Shown one piece after another: positions 35,318-43,089 of a DNA stretch of 64,000 bases (positions within the stretch are counted from its first letter, which is position 1; the number at the start of each line of letters is the position of its first letter). This stretch comes from an uncultured Bacteroidales bacterium (GTDB lineage: Bacteria; Bacteroidota; Bacteroidia; Bacteroidales; Muribaculaceae): the NCBI GenBank assembly GCA_902777835.1, contig CACYVC010000013.1, positions 1 through 64,000 of the forward strand. Direction: 5' to 3'. The translations under genes and the position numbers were made by a program. The notes beneath the pieces were generated by a model, which did no database searches, was not told where the DNA came from, and saw only the letters and a list, made by a program, of their open reading frames with translations.

Positions 35318-35346
35318 AACAAATATATATTATCGATTTTGCGCTG

Positions 35347-35354
35347 CAAAGGTA
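35347..35354 (-). promoter_or_regulatory. -7 box (TACCTTTG) of the queuosine operon
   Basis: The minus strand reads TACCTTTGC about 30 nt upstream of the queF ATG. Confidence 0.55.
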
Positions 35355-35454
35355 CAAAAAAATAGAATAAGTTTACCCACAGGCACATATAAAACAAAGC
35401 TATCGCTCCAAATCGCAAAAAAAGAAAAGATGCTTTATCAATGATGAGATTGTT

Positions 35455-35590
35455 TTTGCCACTCCTAATGGAGTGGAAATTAGAGCACTGCGTGCTAAAA
35501 TTTTAGCGCGAAGCACACAATAAATTTTAGAGCCGTAGGCTCTGTAATTTTCATTCACGTAGTGAATGGCCATTATTTGAACCACTAAGA
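35455..35590. repeat. Mini-palindrome array, inverted relative of 4049-4390
   Basis: In the 293-bp gap 35318-35610: CCACTCC-TAAT-GGAGTGG, AGCAC-TGC-GTGCT, AGAGCC-GTA-GGCTCT and CATTCAC-GTA-GTGAATG, joined by AAAATT-rich linkers. The order and linkers mirror the array upstream of rimP. Confidence 0.65.
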
Positions 35591-35610
35591 TTCTTCTTAA
35601 ATACTCTTTT

Positions 35611-36645
35611 CTACACTTCCTCGCGCAGGGGGTAGTTGTTGCGCAACGATTCAAACTGGCTGGGCGCCGCTTTTAGGGCAGCAGTATCGTGGATGGGGTT
35701 GTAGCTATCCATAATGACCTTAGGGGAGACATCGATGGCGCCGCGTAGTGGTTTATCTACCTCGGGCACTGGCAAGTGCCAGCAGTAGTGGCGGTTGAGG
35801 GCGTCAATCACCATTGCTGTGCCGCGCATTTTGCCTTGACGACTGTAGCCGGCGATGTGAGGGGTGGCAACAAAGGCTTTGTCGAGCAAATCGCGGTTGA
35901 TGGCGGGCTCGTGCTCCCAGCAGTCGAGTGCCACGTCGCCATGCCAGCGCAGCAATGCCTCGTTGTCGCACACCGCTCCGCGAGCCGCATTAAGTATCAG
36001 TTTGCAGCGTTTCAAGTCCTGCAAGAAAGCCTCGTCACAGAGGTGCCAAGTGGGGTATTTTCCATCTTTGGTGAGCGGCGTGTGGAAGGTGATGATGTCG
36101 CATTCTTGCTGGAGTAAGGTAAGAGGGGAGAGTTGAGAGTTGAGAGGGGAGAGAATACCGTTCCTCGTTCCTCGTTCCTCGTTCCTCGCGCCTTCAGCAA
36201 GTGGTGGGTCGTTGAGTAGGATGCGGTAGCCTAGCTGCTGTGCCCAGCGTGCCACGATGCTTCCCACATGGCCCACGCCCACGATGCCAAGTGTGATATT
36301 CCCCGACACGTGATTGTCCTTCATCCATTGCAAGATAGTGGCATGCACCCACTGTGCCACTGCCGGAGCGTTGCAGCCAGGTGCGTTGACCACTGTGATG
36401 CCGTGGTGGTGGCAGTAGTCGAGGTCGATGTGGTCGGTGCCTATGGTTGCTGTGCCAATGAATTCCACCTTGCTGCCCTCGAGCAGGGAGCGGTCGCAGC
36501 GTGTGCGTGTGCGCGTGAGCAGCACATCGGCGTCGCGCACCACATCGCTGGTGATCTCTGTGCCAGGCACATAGGCCACTTCCTGAGCCACTTGCTCAAG
36601 AATGCCTTTAATATAAGGAATTTTGCTGTCGGCAACTATTTTCAT
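35611..36645 (-). CDS. pdxB: Erythronate-4-phosphate dehydrogenase
   Basis: About 344 residues from MKIVADSKIPYIKGIL; the upstream in-frame ATG would extend into the neighbouring gene. PdxB oxidises 4-phosphoerythronate in pyridoxal phosphate synthesis. Visible are the NAD-binding GIVGVGHVGSIVARW, LLNDPP, the catalytic Arg region NAARGAVCDNEAL, the DCWEHEP glutamate and the TPHIAGYS histidine. Between LLNDPP and CDIITFHTPL there are 32 residues, longer than I expect. This stretch (ARNEERGTRNG, SPLNSQLSP) is encoded by heptamer repeats. The ATG overlaps the upstream stop (TGATG). Confidence 0.92.
   Translation of the reverse strand: MKIVADSKIPYIKGILEQVAQEVAYVPGTEITSDVVRDADVLLTRTRTRCDRSLLEGSKVEFIGTATIGTDHIDLDYCHHHGITVVNAPGCNAPAVAQWVHATILQWMKDNHVSGNITLGIVGVGHVGSIVARWAQQLGYRILLNDPPLAEGARNEERGTRNGILSPLNSQLSPLTLLQQECDIITFHTPLTKDGKYPTWHLCDEAFLQDLKRCKLILNAARGAVCDNEALLRWHGDVALDCWEHEPAINRDLLDKAFVATPHIAGYSRQGKMRGTAMVIDALNRHYCWHLPVPEVDKPLRGAIDVSPKVIMDSYNPIHDTAALKAAPSQFESLRNNYPLREEV
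36121..36188. repeat. Heptanucleotide repeat embedded in the pdxB coding region
   Basis: On the plus strand, GAGAGTT-GAGAGTT-GAGAGGG-GAGAGA words, then four copies of TTCCTCG. These are the same word families as in non-coding spacers (for example 23664-23822 and 37640-37755). They stay in frame within pdxB. Confidence 0.85.
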
Positions 36646-37634
36646 CACACTATCGCCAATGCCACGATATAGGCTGTTAGCATCGCCACCATGAGCCACA
36701 TTGTCACGGCTTGGCGCGTCTCGTGCCTAGTGATGACATACCAATGCCCGAACTGGATGGCAAAGCACATGTTCATCAGTGGCATATAGAACAAGAAATC
36801 GTTGTAATCTATAACCATCATCAGCAGCACAAAAATCGACAGTGCCACAAAGAAGTTGTTGTAGGCGCGCACGTGCACGCTGTAGTTGAGCATCGTCTTG
36901 AAGTTTCCCACGGTGAGCAGCACCGTCAAGGCGGTGATGGCGATGGCCACCGACACTGCCCAGCTCTTGCCAGGATAGGAAGGCACGTCGGTCCACACCA
37001 GCGACAGCTCAGGCGCATGAAATGAAGACATGCTCTCGAGGCCTGTGCCCAGGGCTATCCAGTAGGGGGTAATCAGTCCAAAGATTATCGCCAGCACGGC
37101 GCGCACATTGATGGCACGCATGTAGGCAAAGCCCACGATGAACAGGGGCACCAGCAGCAGGAACACATAGTGGTAAATCGAGAAAAACGACAGCAGCGCC
37201 ATTATCAGGAACACGCCCTGCGATGCCATCTGCTGCTTGCCGTAGAAGTCAAACAAGAAGAGCAGCGATATCACCACCACTAGGCATAGCGCTGTGCCAG
37301 CAAAGAACCGCGTGCTCAGGAAGGGGTTCACTCCCTGCAGCAGCACAAACACCGCCGCGAAGACAAAGCAGTTGTAGGTCTTGATGTAGCGGTACATTAT
37401 GTTGAGCGTGATGAGCATCACGCCTATCACGATGTTACACAGCACAGCCACAAAGCACGAGGTGTCGTGGCTCGTTATCCAGTCGGCGATGTTGTGCAGG
37501 GTGCCATAGCCTCGCTGTGGCACCTCGAAGTTGCCGCTGGCAATCACCGACAAGATGACAAGAATCAGCAGCGACAATCCAAAAAAGCCGCGATTGTTGA
37601 AATAATCTACTATGTAACTGCCTTTCTTCGCCAT
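36645..37634 (-). CDS. Polytopic membrane protein of unknown function
   Basis: 329 residues with about ten predicted membrane segments covering nearly the whole protein, starting MAKKGSYIVDYFNNRGFFGLS. Short polar loops include QRGYGTLHNIADWITSHDTS and HAPELSLVWTDVPSYPGKSW. It resembles the Bacteroidota-specific membrane proteins annotated as DUF6427, but I cannot confirm this. Its stop overlaps the pdxB start in TGATG, so the two are co-translated. A long heptamer array separates it from the RNA methyltransferase gene upstream. Confidence 0.8.
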   Translation of the reverse strand: MAKKGSYIVDYFNNRGFFGLSLLILVILSVIASGNFEVPQRGYGTLHNIADWITSHDTSCFVAVLCNIVIGVMLITLNIMYRYIKTYNCFVFAAVFVLLQGVNPFLSTRFFAGTALCLVVVISLLFLFDFYGKQQMASQGVFLIMALLSFFSIYHYVFLLLVPLFIVGFAYMRAINVRAVLAIIFGLITPYWIALGTGLESMSSFHAPELSLVWTDVPSYPGKSWAVSVAIAITALTVLLTVGNFKTMLNYSVHVRAYNNFFVALSIFVLLMMVIDYNDFLFYMPLMNMCFAIQFGHWYVITRHETRQAVTMWLMVAMLTAYIVALAIV

Positions 37635-37639
37635 TGTTT

Positions 37640-37755
37640 AGTTATCAGGGGAGAGGGGAGAGGAGAGAGTTGATAGTTGAGAGGGGATTCACTACACTGC
37701 GACCCTGTCGCAGCCACTTAACACTTAACTCTTAACACTTAACACTTAACACTTA
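37640..37755. repeat. Heptanucleotide composite array
   Basis: AGGGGAG words, AGTTGAT-AGTTGAG words, then a palindrome CTGCGA-CCCTG-TCGCAG (about 37697-37713), then CTTAACA repeated five to six times. The last word contains the stop codon of the methyltransferase gene. Confidence 0.85.
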
Positions 37756-39369
37756 TTCTTTTTCGTCGTCGCCGGCGGTGGCGTCGCGGCGTTTCCAGCC
37801 GTTGCGGCGGCCTTTGAACACGGGGCGCTCCTTGTCCTCGCCCAGGCGTGGGCCGTGGAACGAGAAGGTGCGGCGTGGACTGTCCTCCTTGTATGGCCTC
37901 TCGGTGCGGTAAACGCGAGTGCCGTCTTCACGCACGCGCATTGGGTTCTCACCACGGTCGCCATCTTCACGGTGCTTGCGCATGGGGTTCACTCCACGGT
38001 CGCCACGCTCTCCACGCTCTCCACCGCGCTTGAAACCGCCAGCACGACGTTCGCCACGCTCTCCACCGCGCTTGAAACCACCCTCACGACGCTCTCGGCG
38101 CTCGCCACGCTCTCCACCGCGTTTGAACTCACGGCGAGGCTTGTCGTCCTTGTCACGGCGAGAATATTCTGGCTTCTCGCTGGCGCGGAACTCGGTGTTC
38201 TTGATGGTGCCGCCCTTGCGACGCATGTCGTCGAAGCTGCCGTCGAATATCACATATTCGCGCAGCTCGCACTCGATGTCGCCGTTGAGCAGCGGGTAGT
38301 GCAGCGACGCCTTGAGGCCCAGGTTGTCGATAAGCTCCTTGTTGCTGCCCACGATAAGCCAGCAGTCATAGCCCATGAACACCTTCTTGAGCTTGGTGCC
38401 CAGAGTGGCGTAGAGCTGTGGCAGCTCGTCGCTGGTGAGGCGCTCGCCATAGGGAGGGTTGGTTATGAGCACGCCCTTTTCGGGTGCTGTCTCTTGCTCC
38501 TCTAGCGGCACGCGCTCCACCTCGATATATTGTGTGAGGCCCGCATTCTTGATATTGGCGTTGCTGGCAGCAACTGCCTTGCCCAGAATGTCGTAGCCGT
38601 AAATCTTGTGGTTGAATTCGCGCTCGCCGCTGTCATCGTTGTAGATTGCGTCGAAGAGGTCGGCGTCATAGTCGGGCCACTTTTGGAACGCATATTCCTG
38701 ACGATACACGCCGGGGTTGATGTTGGCGGCTATCAGGGCGGCCTCAATCAGGAACGTGCCCGAGCCGCACATGGGATCCACGAAGTTGCTCTCGCCGTCC
38801 CAGCCGCTGAGCTTGATGATGCCTGCCGCCAGCACCTCGTTGATGGGCGCGTCGGTCTGTGCCACACGCCACCCGCGCTTGTATAGAGGCTCACCCGACG
38901 AGTCGAGCGACACCGTCACATCATTGCCGCTGATGTGCACATTAAACTGGTAGTCAGGGGAGTTGAGACGAATCGAGGGGCGCTTGCCGCACAGCTCCAT
39001 GAAATGGTCGGCGATGCCGTCTTTCACACGATAGGTGACAAAGCGAGAATGCTTGAACGATTCGCTATAGACGGTGGTGTCAATCGAGAACGTGCTGCTC
39101 TCGGTCATGATGTCCTCCCAATGGAACTGCTTCACCTGCTCGTAGAGGTCGTCGGCATCGGTGGAGGTGAACTTATAGATGGGTTTGAGCACCCGCAACG
39201 CCGTGCGAAGGGAGAAGTTGGCACGGTACATCAACTCCTTGTCGCCCTTAAACGACACCATGCGGCGGCCCTGCACCACATCTTGCGCGCCAAGCGCCAA
39301 CAGTTCATCACTCAACACGCCCTCCAGCCCTTGGAAGGTCTTAGCAACCATTTCAAATGTCTCGCTCAT
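37753..39369 (-). CDS. THUMP-domain class I RNA methyltransferase (RlmL-type) with Arg/Gly-rich tail
   Basis: 538 residues. An N-terminal ferredoxin-like/THUMP part (about 1-155) is followed by a SAM-dependent methyltransferase domain with FVDPMCGSGTFLIEAAL, YGYDILGKAVAASNANI and the catalytic ITNPPYGER (about residue 306). This matches the methyltransferase half of RlmL-like 23S rRNA m2G enzymes. Residues about 405-538 are a repetitive Arg/Gly/Glu tail (KRGGERGERR units and two NPMR units), probably disordered and RNA-binding. The tail lies outside the catalytic part and is likely to vary between strains. The stop codon lies in a heptamer repeat. Confidence 0.88.
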   Translation of the reverse strand: MSETFEMVAKTFQGLEGVLSDELLALGAQDVVQGRRMVSFKGDKELMYRANFSLRTALRVLKPIYKFTSTDADDLYEQVKQFHWEDIMTESSTFSIDTTVYSESFKHSRFVTYRVKDGIADHFMELCGKRPSIRLNSPDYQFNVHISGNDVTVSLDSSGEPLYKRGWRVAQTDAPINEVLAAGIIKLSGWDGESNFVDPMCGSGTFLIEAALIAANINPGVYRQEYAFQKWPDYDADLFDAIYNDDSGEREFNHKIYGYDILGKAVAASNANIKNAGLTQYIEVERVPLEEQETAPEKGVLITNPPYGERLTSDELPQLYATLGTKLKKVFMGYDCWLIVGSNKELIDNLGLKASLHYPLLNGDIECELREYVIFDGSFDDMRRKGGTIKNTEFRASEKPEYSRRDKDDKPRREFKRGGERGERRERREGGFKRGGERGERRAGGFKRGGERGERGDRGVNPMRKHREDGDRGENPMRVREDGTRVYRTERPYKEDSPRRTFSFHGPRLGEDKERPVFKGRRNGWKRRDATAGDDEKE

Positions 39370-39417
39370 AATTGTCTCAATATGTATTTGTTATTCCACA
39401 CCGCGTGAAATATTGTG

Positions 39418-39425
39418 CAAAATTA
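39418..39425 (-). promoter_or_regulatory. -7 box (TAATTTTG) for the RNA methyltransferase gene
   Basis: The minus strand reads TAATTTTGC about 49 nt upstream of the ATG at 39369. Confidence 0.55.
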
Positions 39426-39545
39426 GTGCAAACCGAGAGAAAAACCAAAGTTTGCTTTGAGTTTTTCCGAGGCGCCGCCTAATTTATCCAAAATTACTCC
39501 TTTTTCATGAGCAACACAACACCACACAACGGAGTTTTTTCTCAA

Positions 39546-39568
39546 ACAATTAAATACAATTGAAAACA
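39546..39568 (+). repeat. Left outer inverted repeat of the restriction module (23 nt, exact)
   Basis: A 23-nt word (ACAATTAAATACAATTG... ) recurs exactly in inverted orientation at 45204-45226, with further imperfect similarity outside. The pair encloses the McrB-like and nuclease genes and all their flanking repeats. Confidence 0.8.
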
Positions 39569-39594
39569 ATATATTTTTACCCCTTGAGGCATGA

Positions 39595-39700
39595 TGGGCG
39601 CTTCGCTTAAAATTGAGTCGAGTTCAAATCCCTATGGGACCGCATACCACGCTTTGCGTGACTTATGCTTTTGAATCTCCTCGAGCTAAAGGTTAATGGA
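39595..39700. repeat. Mini-palindrome string left of the restriction module
   Basis: Short palindromes include GCG-CTT-CGC (about 39600), TCCC-TAT-GGGA (39628-39638) and CACGC-TTT-GCGTG (39648-39660). The stretch around TTCAAATCCC looks like a tRNA T-arm but belongs to this palindrome series. Confidence 0.55.
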
Positions 39701-39715
39701 AAATTCAACAAACTT

Positions 39716-40140
39716 TTTTTGACAGGAGTTACAAGTATTGACAAGAGTTACAGGAATATCTTGTTCTCTCCTGTTTCTCTTCTCTCTTTTTAGACATAAA
39801 GACATAAGCAACATAAAGACAGACCTTTTTGACAGGAATTACAAGTTTTGCCAGGAGTTACTAGAATTTCTTGTTCTCTCCTGTTTCTCTTGTCTCTTTT
39901 AGACATAAAGACATAAGCAACATAAAGACAGACCTTTTTGACAGGAATTACAAGAATTGCCAAGAGTTACAGGAATATAATATCTTGTTCTCTCCTGTTT
40001 CCCTTGTCTCTTTTTAGACATAAAGACATAAGCAACATAAAGACAGACCTTTTTGACAGGAATAACAGGAATTGCCAGGAGCTACAGGAATACCTTGATC
40101 TCTCCTGTTTCTCTTGTCTCTTTTTAGACATAAGAACAAT
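39716..40140 (+). repeat. Tandem repeat, nearly four copies of a 109-115 bp unit
   Basis: Each unit begins TTTTTGACAGGA(A/G)TTACA, has a CTCCTGTTTC...TGTCTC core, and ends with TTTTAGACATAAAGACATAAG...AGACAGACC. The GACAGG word starts at 39721, 39831, 39940 and 40055. The last copy is truncated. An inverted copy lies beyond the restriction genes at 44939-45045. Confidence 0.9.
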
Positions 40141-40177
40141 ATGTTGCGTCTGCACAACAAAAATATTAATGTCACAA

Positions 40178-40216
40178 AGTCGCACCTCACGGTGCCAAAA
40201 AGCCTCGCAAGCTCGA
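40178..40216. repeat. Mini-palindrome plus conserved 20-mer, second copy
   Basis: GCACC-TCAC-GGTGC followed by a 20-nt word (40196-40215) identical to 1954-1973. Together with the tandem repeat and the palindromes at 39595 it fills the 990-bp gap 39370-40359. Confidence 0.65.
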
Positions 40217-40334
40217 AACCTTTGTTATCCAATTTTTTGTACACTAATTAGACGAATTGAAACAAGTTTCAAAGACTATTGTAGACAAATAAAAAGAAAT
40301 AATGATTATTTTGCTAAGAATTATTTTTTTTGTT

Positions 40335-40342
40335 AACTTTGT
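40335..40342 (+). promoter_or_regulatory. -7 box (TAACTTTG) of the restriction operon
   Basis: TAACTTTGTG lies 17 nt before the ATG at 40360, inside the inverted-repeat boundaries. Confidence 0.6.
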
Positions 40343-40359
40343 GAGCTAAAGTTTAAGTT

Positions 40360-43089
40360 ATGGCAGAAAATTACAATAATAAGCATTGCAAGTTTTTTGA
40401 CAAAGAAAAACTTGATGAAATGATTTCTAATTACCTTAATGAGATTGACTCATTTTGGGAAGATGAGGAGTATAAATGGAAAGCAGCAAAACATTTCCAA
40501 GAGCACTGGAACATTGACAGTGAGAATTTTGAAGAAATGCTGAAAGATTCTACCAGTAAAGTTGAAAATCTATTGGTCTCTAGGCTCTATTATCCACTTG
40601 CTGTTTATTATGAAATTGTGAAGTCTTTTCCAGAAGAATTAAGGGAATTATTCAGAGCACTTTATGATGAAAATTTAGACATAGTTGAGCGTATCAATGC
40701 CTTTCAGCAAGGTGTTGGAGATTTATATAAAAGAACCTTAAGGCCAGGTAAAAATACGTACCAAGATTTAAGAGCAGTTAGCAATTTGTTGTGGCTTCGC
40801 TATCCTGACAAGTATTATATCTATAAATCTAGGGAATTCAAAACAGCTATTAAGAGATTGGCGAGTGAGGCTCCAAAGCTTAATGGCAAAGCAGAATGCT
40901 ATCCCATGTTTTTAGAGTATATGGATGATTTGAGATCTTATTTTGTAAACACAAAATTATTCAAAGAAAAATTCTCAACACTCATTAATAATGTTTCTTT
41001 GTATGCAGATAAATCATTACACACTGCAACAATTGATTTTGTTTTCTATGCAGGAAAGCGTTTTGACCCTAATATAATAACACCCTCTAATTCTTTAATT
41101 ATCAATAATAACAGAGATATGGATGAGTATAACATCAAGCTATTAGAAGAATATAAATACTTTCTACTTAATTGTACTGCATTGAAAGAAAGTAGTGTTA
41201 GTAATTATACTGATTTTAAGAGACTTAATGATTGTATTAAAGAGCTAAATAATGGTTTTTTATCTGTTTTAGATTATTCTGATCCTGATGCTTTTTATCA
41301 ATTGATGATTGACTTAGAAAACTTGCAATCTTATAAGGATATTAATGATGGTGGAGGCAATCAGTATTCAAATGCTTTAAAATACTATTTGCGTTTTTTG
41401 TTGGCTAGAAAATATTTCGGGACAAAATCTAAAATGTTGATAAGAAGAAATAAATTAAACAACAAACCACTACAGATTATTTATTATGGTGCTCCTGGTA
41501 CTGGTAAGTCTTATGGAATAAAGAAAAACCACGGTGTGACTCGTGAGAACTCTTATCGTACTACTTTTCATCCAGACACAGATTACTCCTCTTTTGTGGG
41601 TTGCTATAAGCCAACAATGAAAGTTTTTTCTAAAAGAAATATCAGTGAAGGACAGTTGGCTAACATTTTGAAAGACAGAATTAATAATCCAAATTTTAAA
41701 TATCCTTATCACAAATTTGGCTTTGACTATTGGAGAGAATTATCAAATTACACAAAGAAAGATTATGGGGAATGGATAAAACAAGCAAATGGCAAAGAGT
41801 CGTTAGCGCTTGAAATAGGAGAAGGTGAAATGCTTGGAGAGTATTCTTCAAAACGAGTTAGTGATGAGATTACTTATGAGTTCGTTCCACAAGTGTTTAC
41901 TGAGGCTTATATTGCTGCATGGCGAGGTTATGCTGAGGATAGTCCTGTTTTCTTAGTAATAGAAGAAATTAATCGTGGTAATTGTGCTCAAATTTTTGGT
42001 GACTTATTCCAGTTGCTTGACAGAAATGAAATGGGCTTTAGTGATTATGAAATAAAGCCCGAAAAAGACCTACAGCAATATCTTGAAGATGAGTTTGCAG
42101 GAAACCATGAACTACCAGCTCTTGAACTAAGCGGCTTTGAGAAAGTAATTAGCGGCGAAGAACTAATACTTCCTCCTAATTTCAATATAATTGCAACGAT
42201 GAATACAAGTGATCAGTCTTTATTCCCTATTGATAGTGCATTTAAGCGTCGTTGGAGTTGGCGATATGTCGCTATTAAAGATTATGAAGAAAAAAATTAT
42301 CGTATTGAGGTTGATGGCATTCTCTACAAATGGTGGGATTTTGTTGCACAGGTGAATGCTAAAATTAAAGATGTCACAGAGAGCGAGGATAAGAAGATGG
42401 GTTATTTCTTTGTGCGTCCTGATAAGAAAGAGCAAGAAACAGATGAAAACGCAACCATTATCACTACCGATAATTTTGTTTCAAAAGTTTTGTTCTATTT
42501 ATGGGCAGATGTTTTCAAAGACTATGCAAATGATGTAGAAAACAACATTTTCCGCAAAAAACTCGCAACACAAGAGGGTACTAAATATGTTTCCATTACT
42601 TTCTCTGATTTCTTCGATAGAGATGGAAAGGTAAACATAGGTGTTCTTAAGGCTTTCCTCTCACAATTCAATCTTGATTCTAACTCTATCTCTGAAGATG
42701 AAAATTTTGAAATTGAAGAACAATCTAGCAATACGATGACTATTACTGTCAATGGAGATGTATATGAAATTGGTGGAGCTGGTTCTGCCGAAAAAATAGT
42801 GTCAGCTTTATTAACGCTTGATAAGACTGACTTGGAACAGGTTTTCAATAGTGAACAGAATACAAAGGTTCTTAATGGACGTTGTAGATTGATTGACAAT
42901 GAATTAATGCCAAGCGATGATCCTGTAATACCTCAAATTCAATCTAACGTTTATTCTCAGTATCGTAACTCAATGAAATTGATTGGTGATACAGGTTATT
43001 ATGTTCAGGCGTATCCTCCACAGAGGAGAAGATTATTTGCTTTATTATCAAACGTTTTAGGCTCAAATAAGTTTAGTTTTACTGAATAG
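40360..43089 (+). CDS. McrB-like AAA+ ATPase of a two-subunit restriction system
   Basis: 909 residues. The AAA+ core has Walker A GAPGTGKSYG (about residue 378) and Walker B VFLVIEEINRGNCAQIFGDL (about 530) with the McrB-type NRGN. It also has sensor IATMNTSDQSLFPID (about 612) and an FKRRW arginine-finger region. The first 375 residues form a helical N-terminal region (PDKYYIYKSREFKTAI motif) that probably recognises target DNA; a C-terminal extension of about 230 residues follows the ATPase. It is AT-rich compared with neighbouring genes, suggesting acquisition. Its stop overlaps the next start by one base (TAGTG). McrB partners translocate DNA for a nuclease subunit; the target modification or sequence is unknown. 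Confidence 0.88.
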   Translation: MAENYNNKHCKFFDKEKLDEMISNYLNEIDSFWEDEEYKWKAAKHFQEHWNIDSENFEEMLKDSTSKVENLLVSRLYYPLAVYYEIVKSFPEELRELFRALYDENLDIVERINAFQQGVGDLYKRTLRPGKNTYQDLRAVSNLLWLRYPDKYYIYKSREFKTAIKRLASEAPKLNGKAECYPMFLEYMDDLRSYFVNTKLFKEKFSTLINNVSLYADKSLHTATIDFVFYAGKRFDPNIITPSNSLIINNNRDMDEYNIKLLEEYKYFLLNCTALKESSVSNYTDFKRLNDCIKELNNGFLSVLDYSDPDAFYQLMIDLENLQSYKDINDGGGNQYSNALKYYLRFLLARKYFGTKSKMLIRRNKLNNKPLQIIYYGAPGTGKSYGIKKNHGVTRENSYRTTFHPDTDYSSFVGCYKPTMKVFSKRNISEGQLANILKDRINNPNFKYPYHKFGFDYWRELSNYTKKDYGEWIKQANGKESLALEIGEGEMLGEYSSKRVSDEITYEFVPQVFTEAYIAAWRGYAEDSPVFLVIEEINRGNCAQIFGDLFQLLDRNEMGFSDYEIKPEKDLQQYLEDEFAGNHELPALELSGFEKVISGEELILPPNFNIIATMNTSDQSLFPIDSAFKRRWSWRYVAIKDYEEKNYRIEVDGILYKWWDFVAQVNAKIKDVTESEDKKMGYFFVRPDKKEQETDENATIITTDNFVSKVLFYLWADVFKDYANDVENNIFRKKLATQEGTKYVSITFSDFFDRDGKVNIGVLKAFLSQFNLDSNSISEDENFEIEEQSSNTMTITVNGDVYEIGGAGSAEKIVSALLTLDKTDLEQVFNSEQNTKVLNGRCRLIDNELMPSDDPVIPQIQSNVYSQYRNSMKLIGDTGYYVQAYPPQRRRLFALLSNVLGSNKFSFTE

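Noticed and set aside
35317-35346. preQ1 riboswitch in front of queF
   Set aside because: The leader implied by the promoter box is only about 20-25 nt, too short for an aptamer.
39615-39640. tRNA T-arm-like sequence (GTTCAAATCCC)
   Set aside because: The flanks do not form a T stem or acceptor stem. The stretch is part of a mini-palindrome TCCC-TAT-GGGA within the palindrome string.
39716-40140. Possible CRISPR array
   Set aside because: The unit is a continuous 109-115 bp repeat with no short repeat/unique spacer alternation and there are no cas genes.
39938-40336. 132-codon plus-strand frame upstream of the restriction operon
   Set aside because: It lies within the tandem repeats and the translated product is repetitive without protein-like features.
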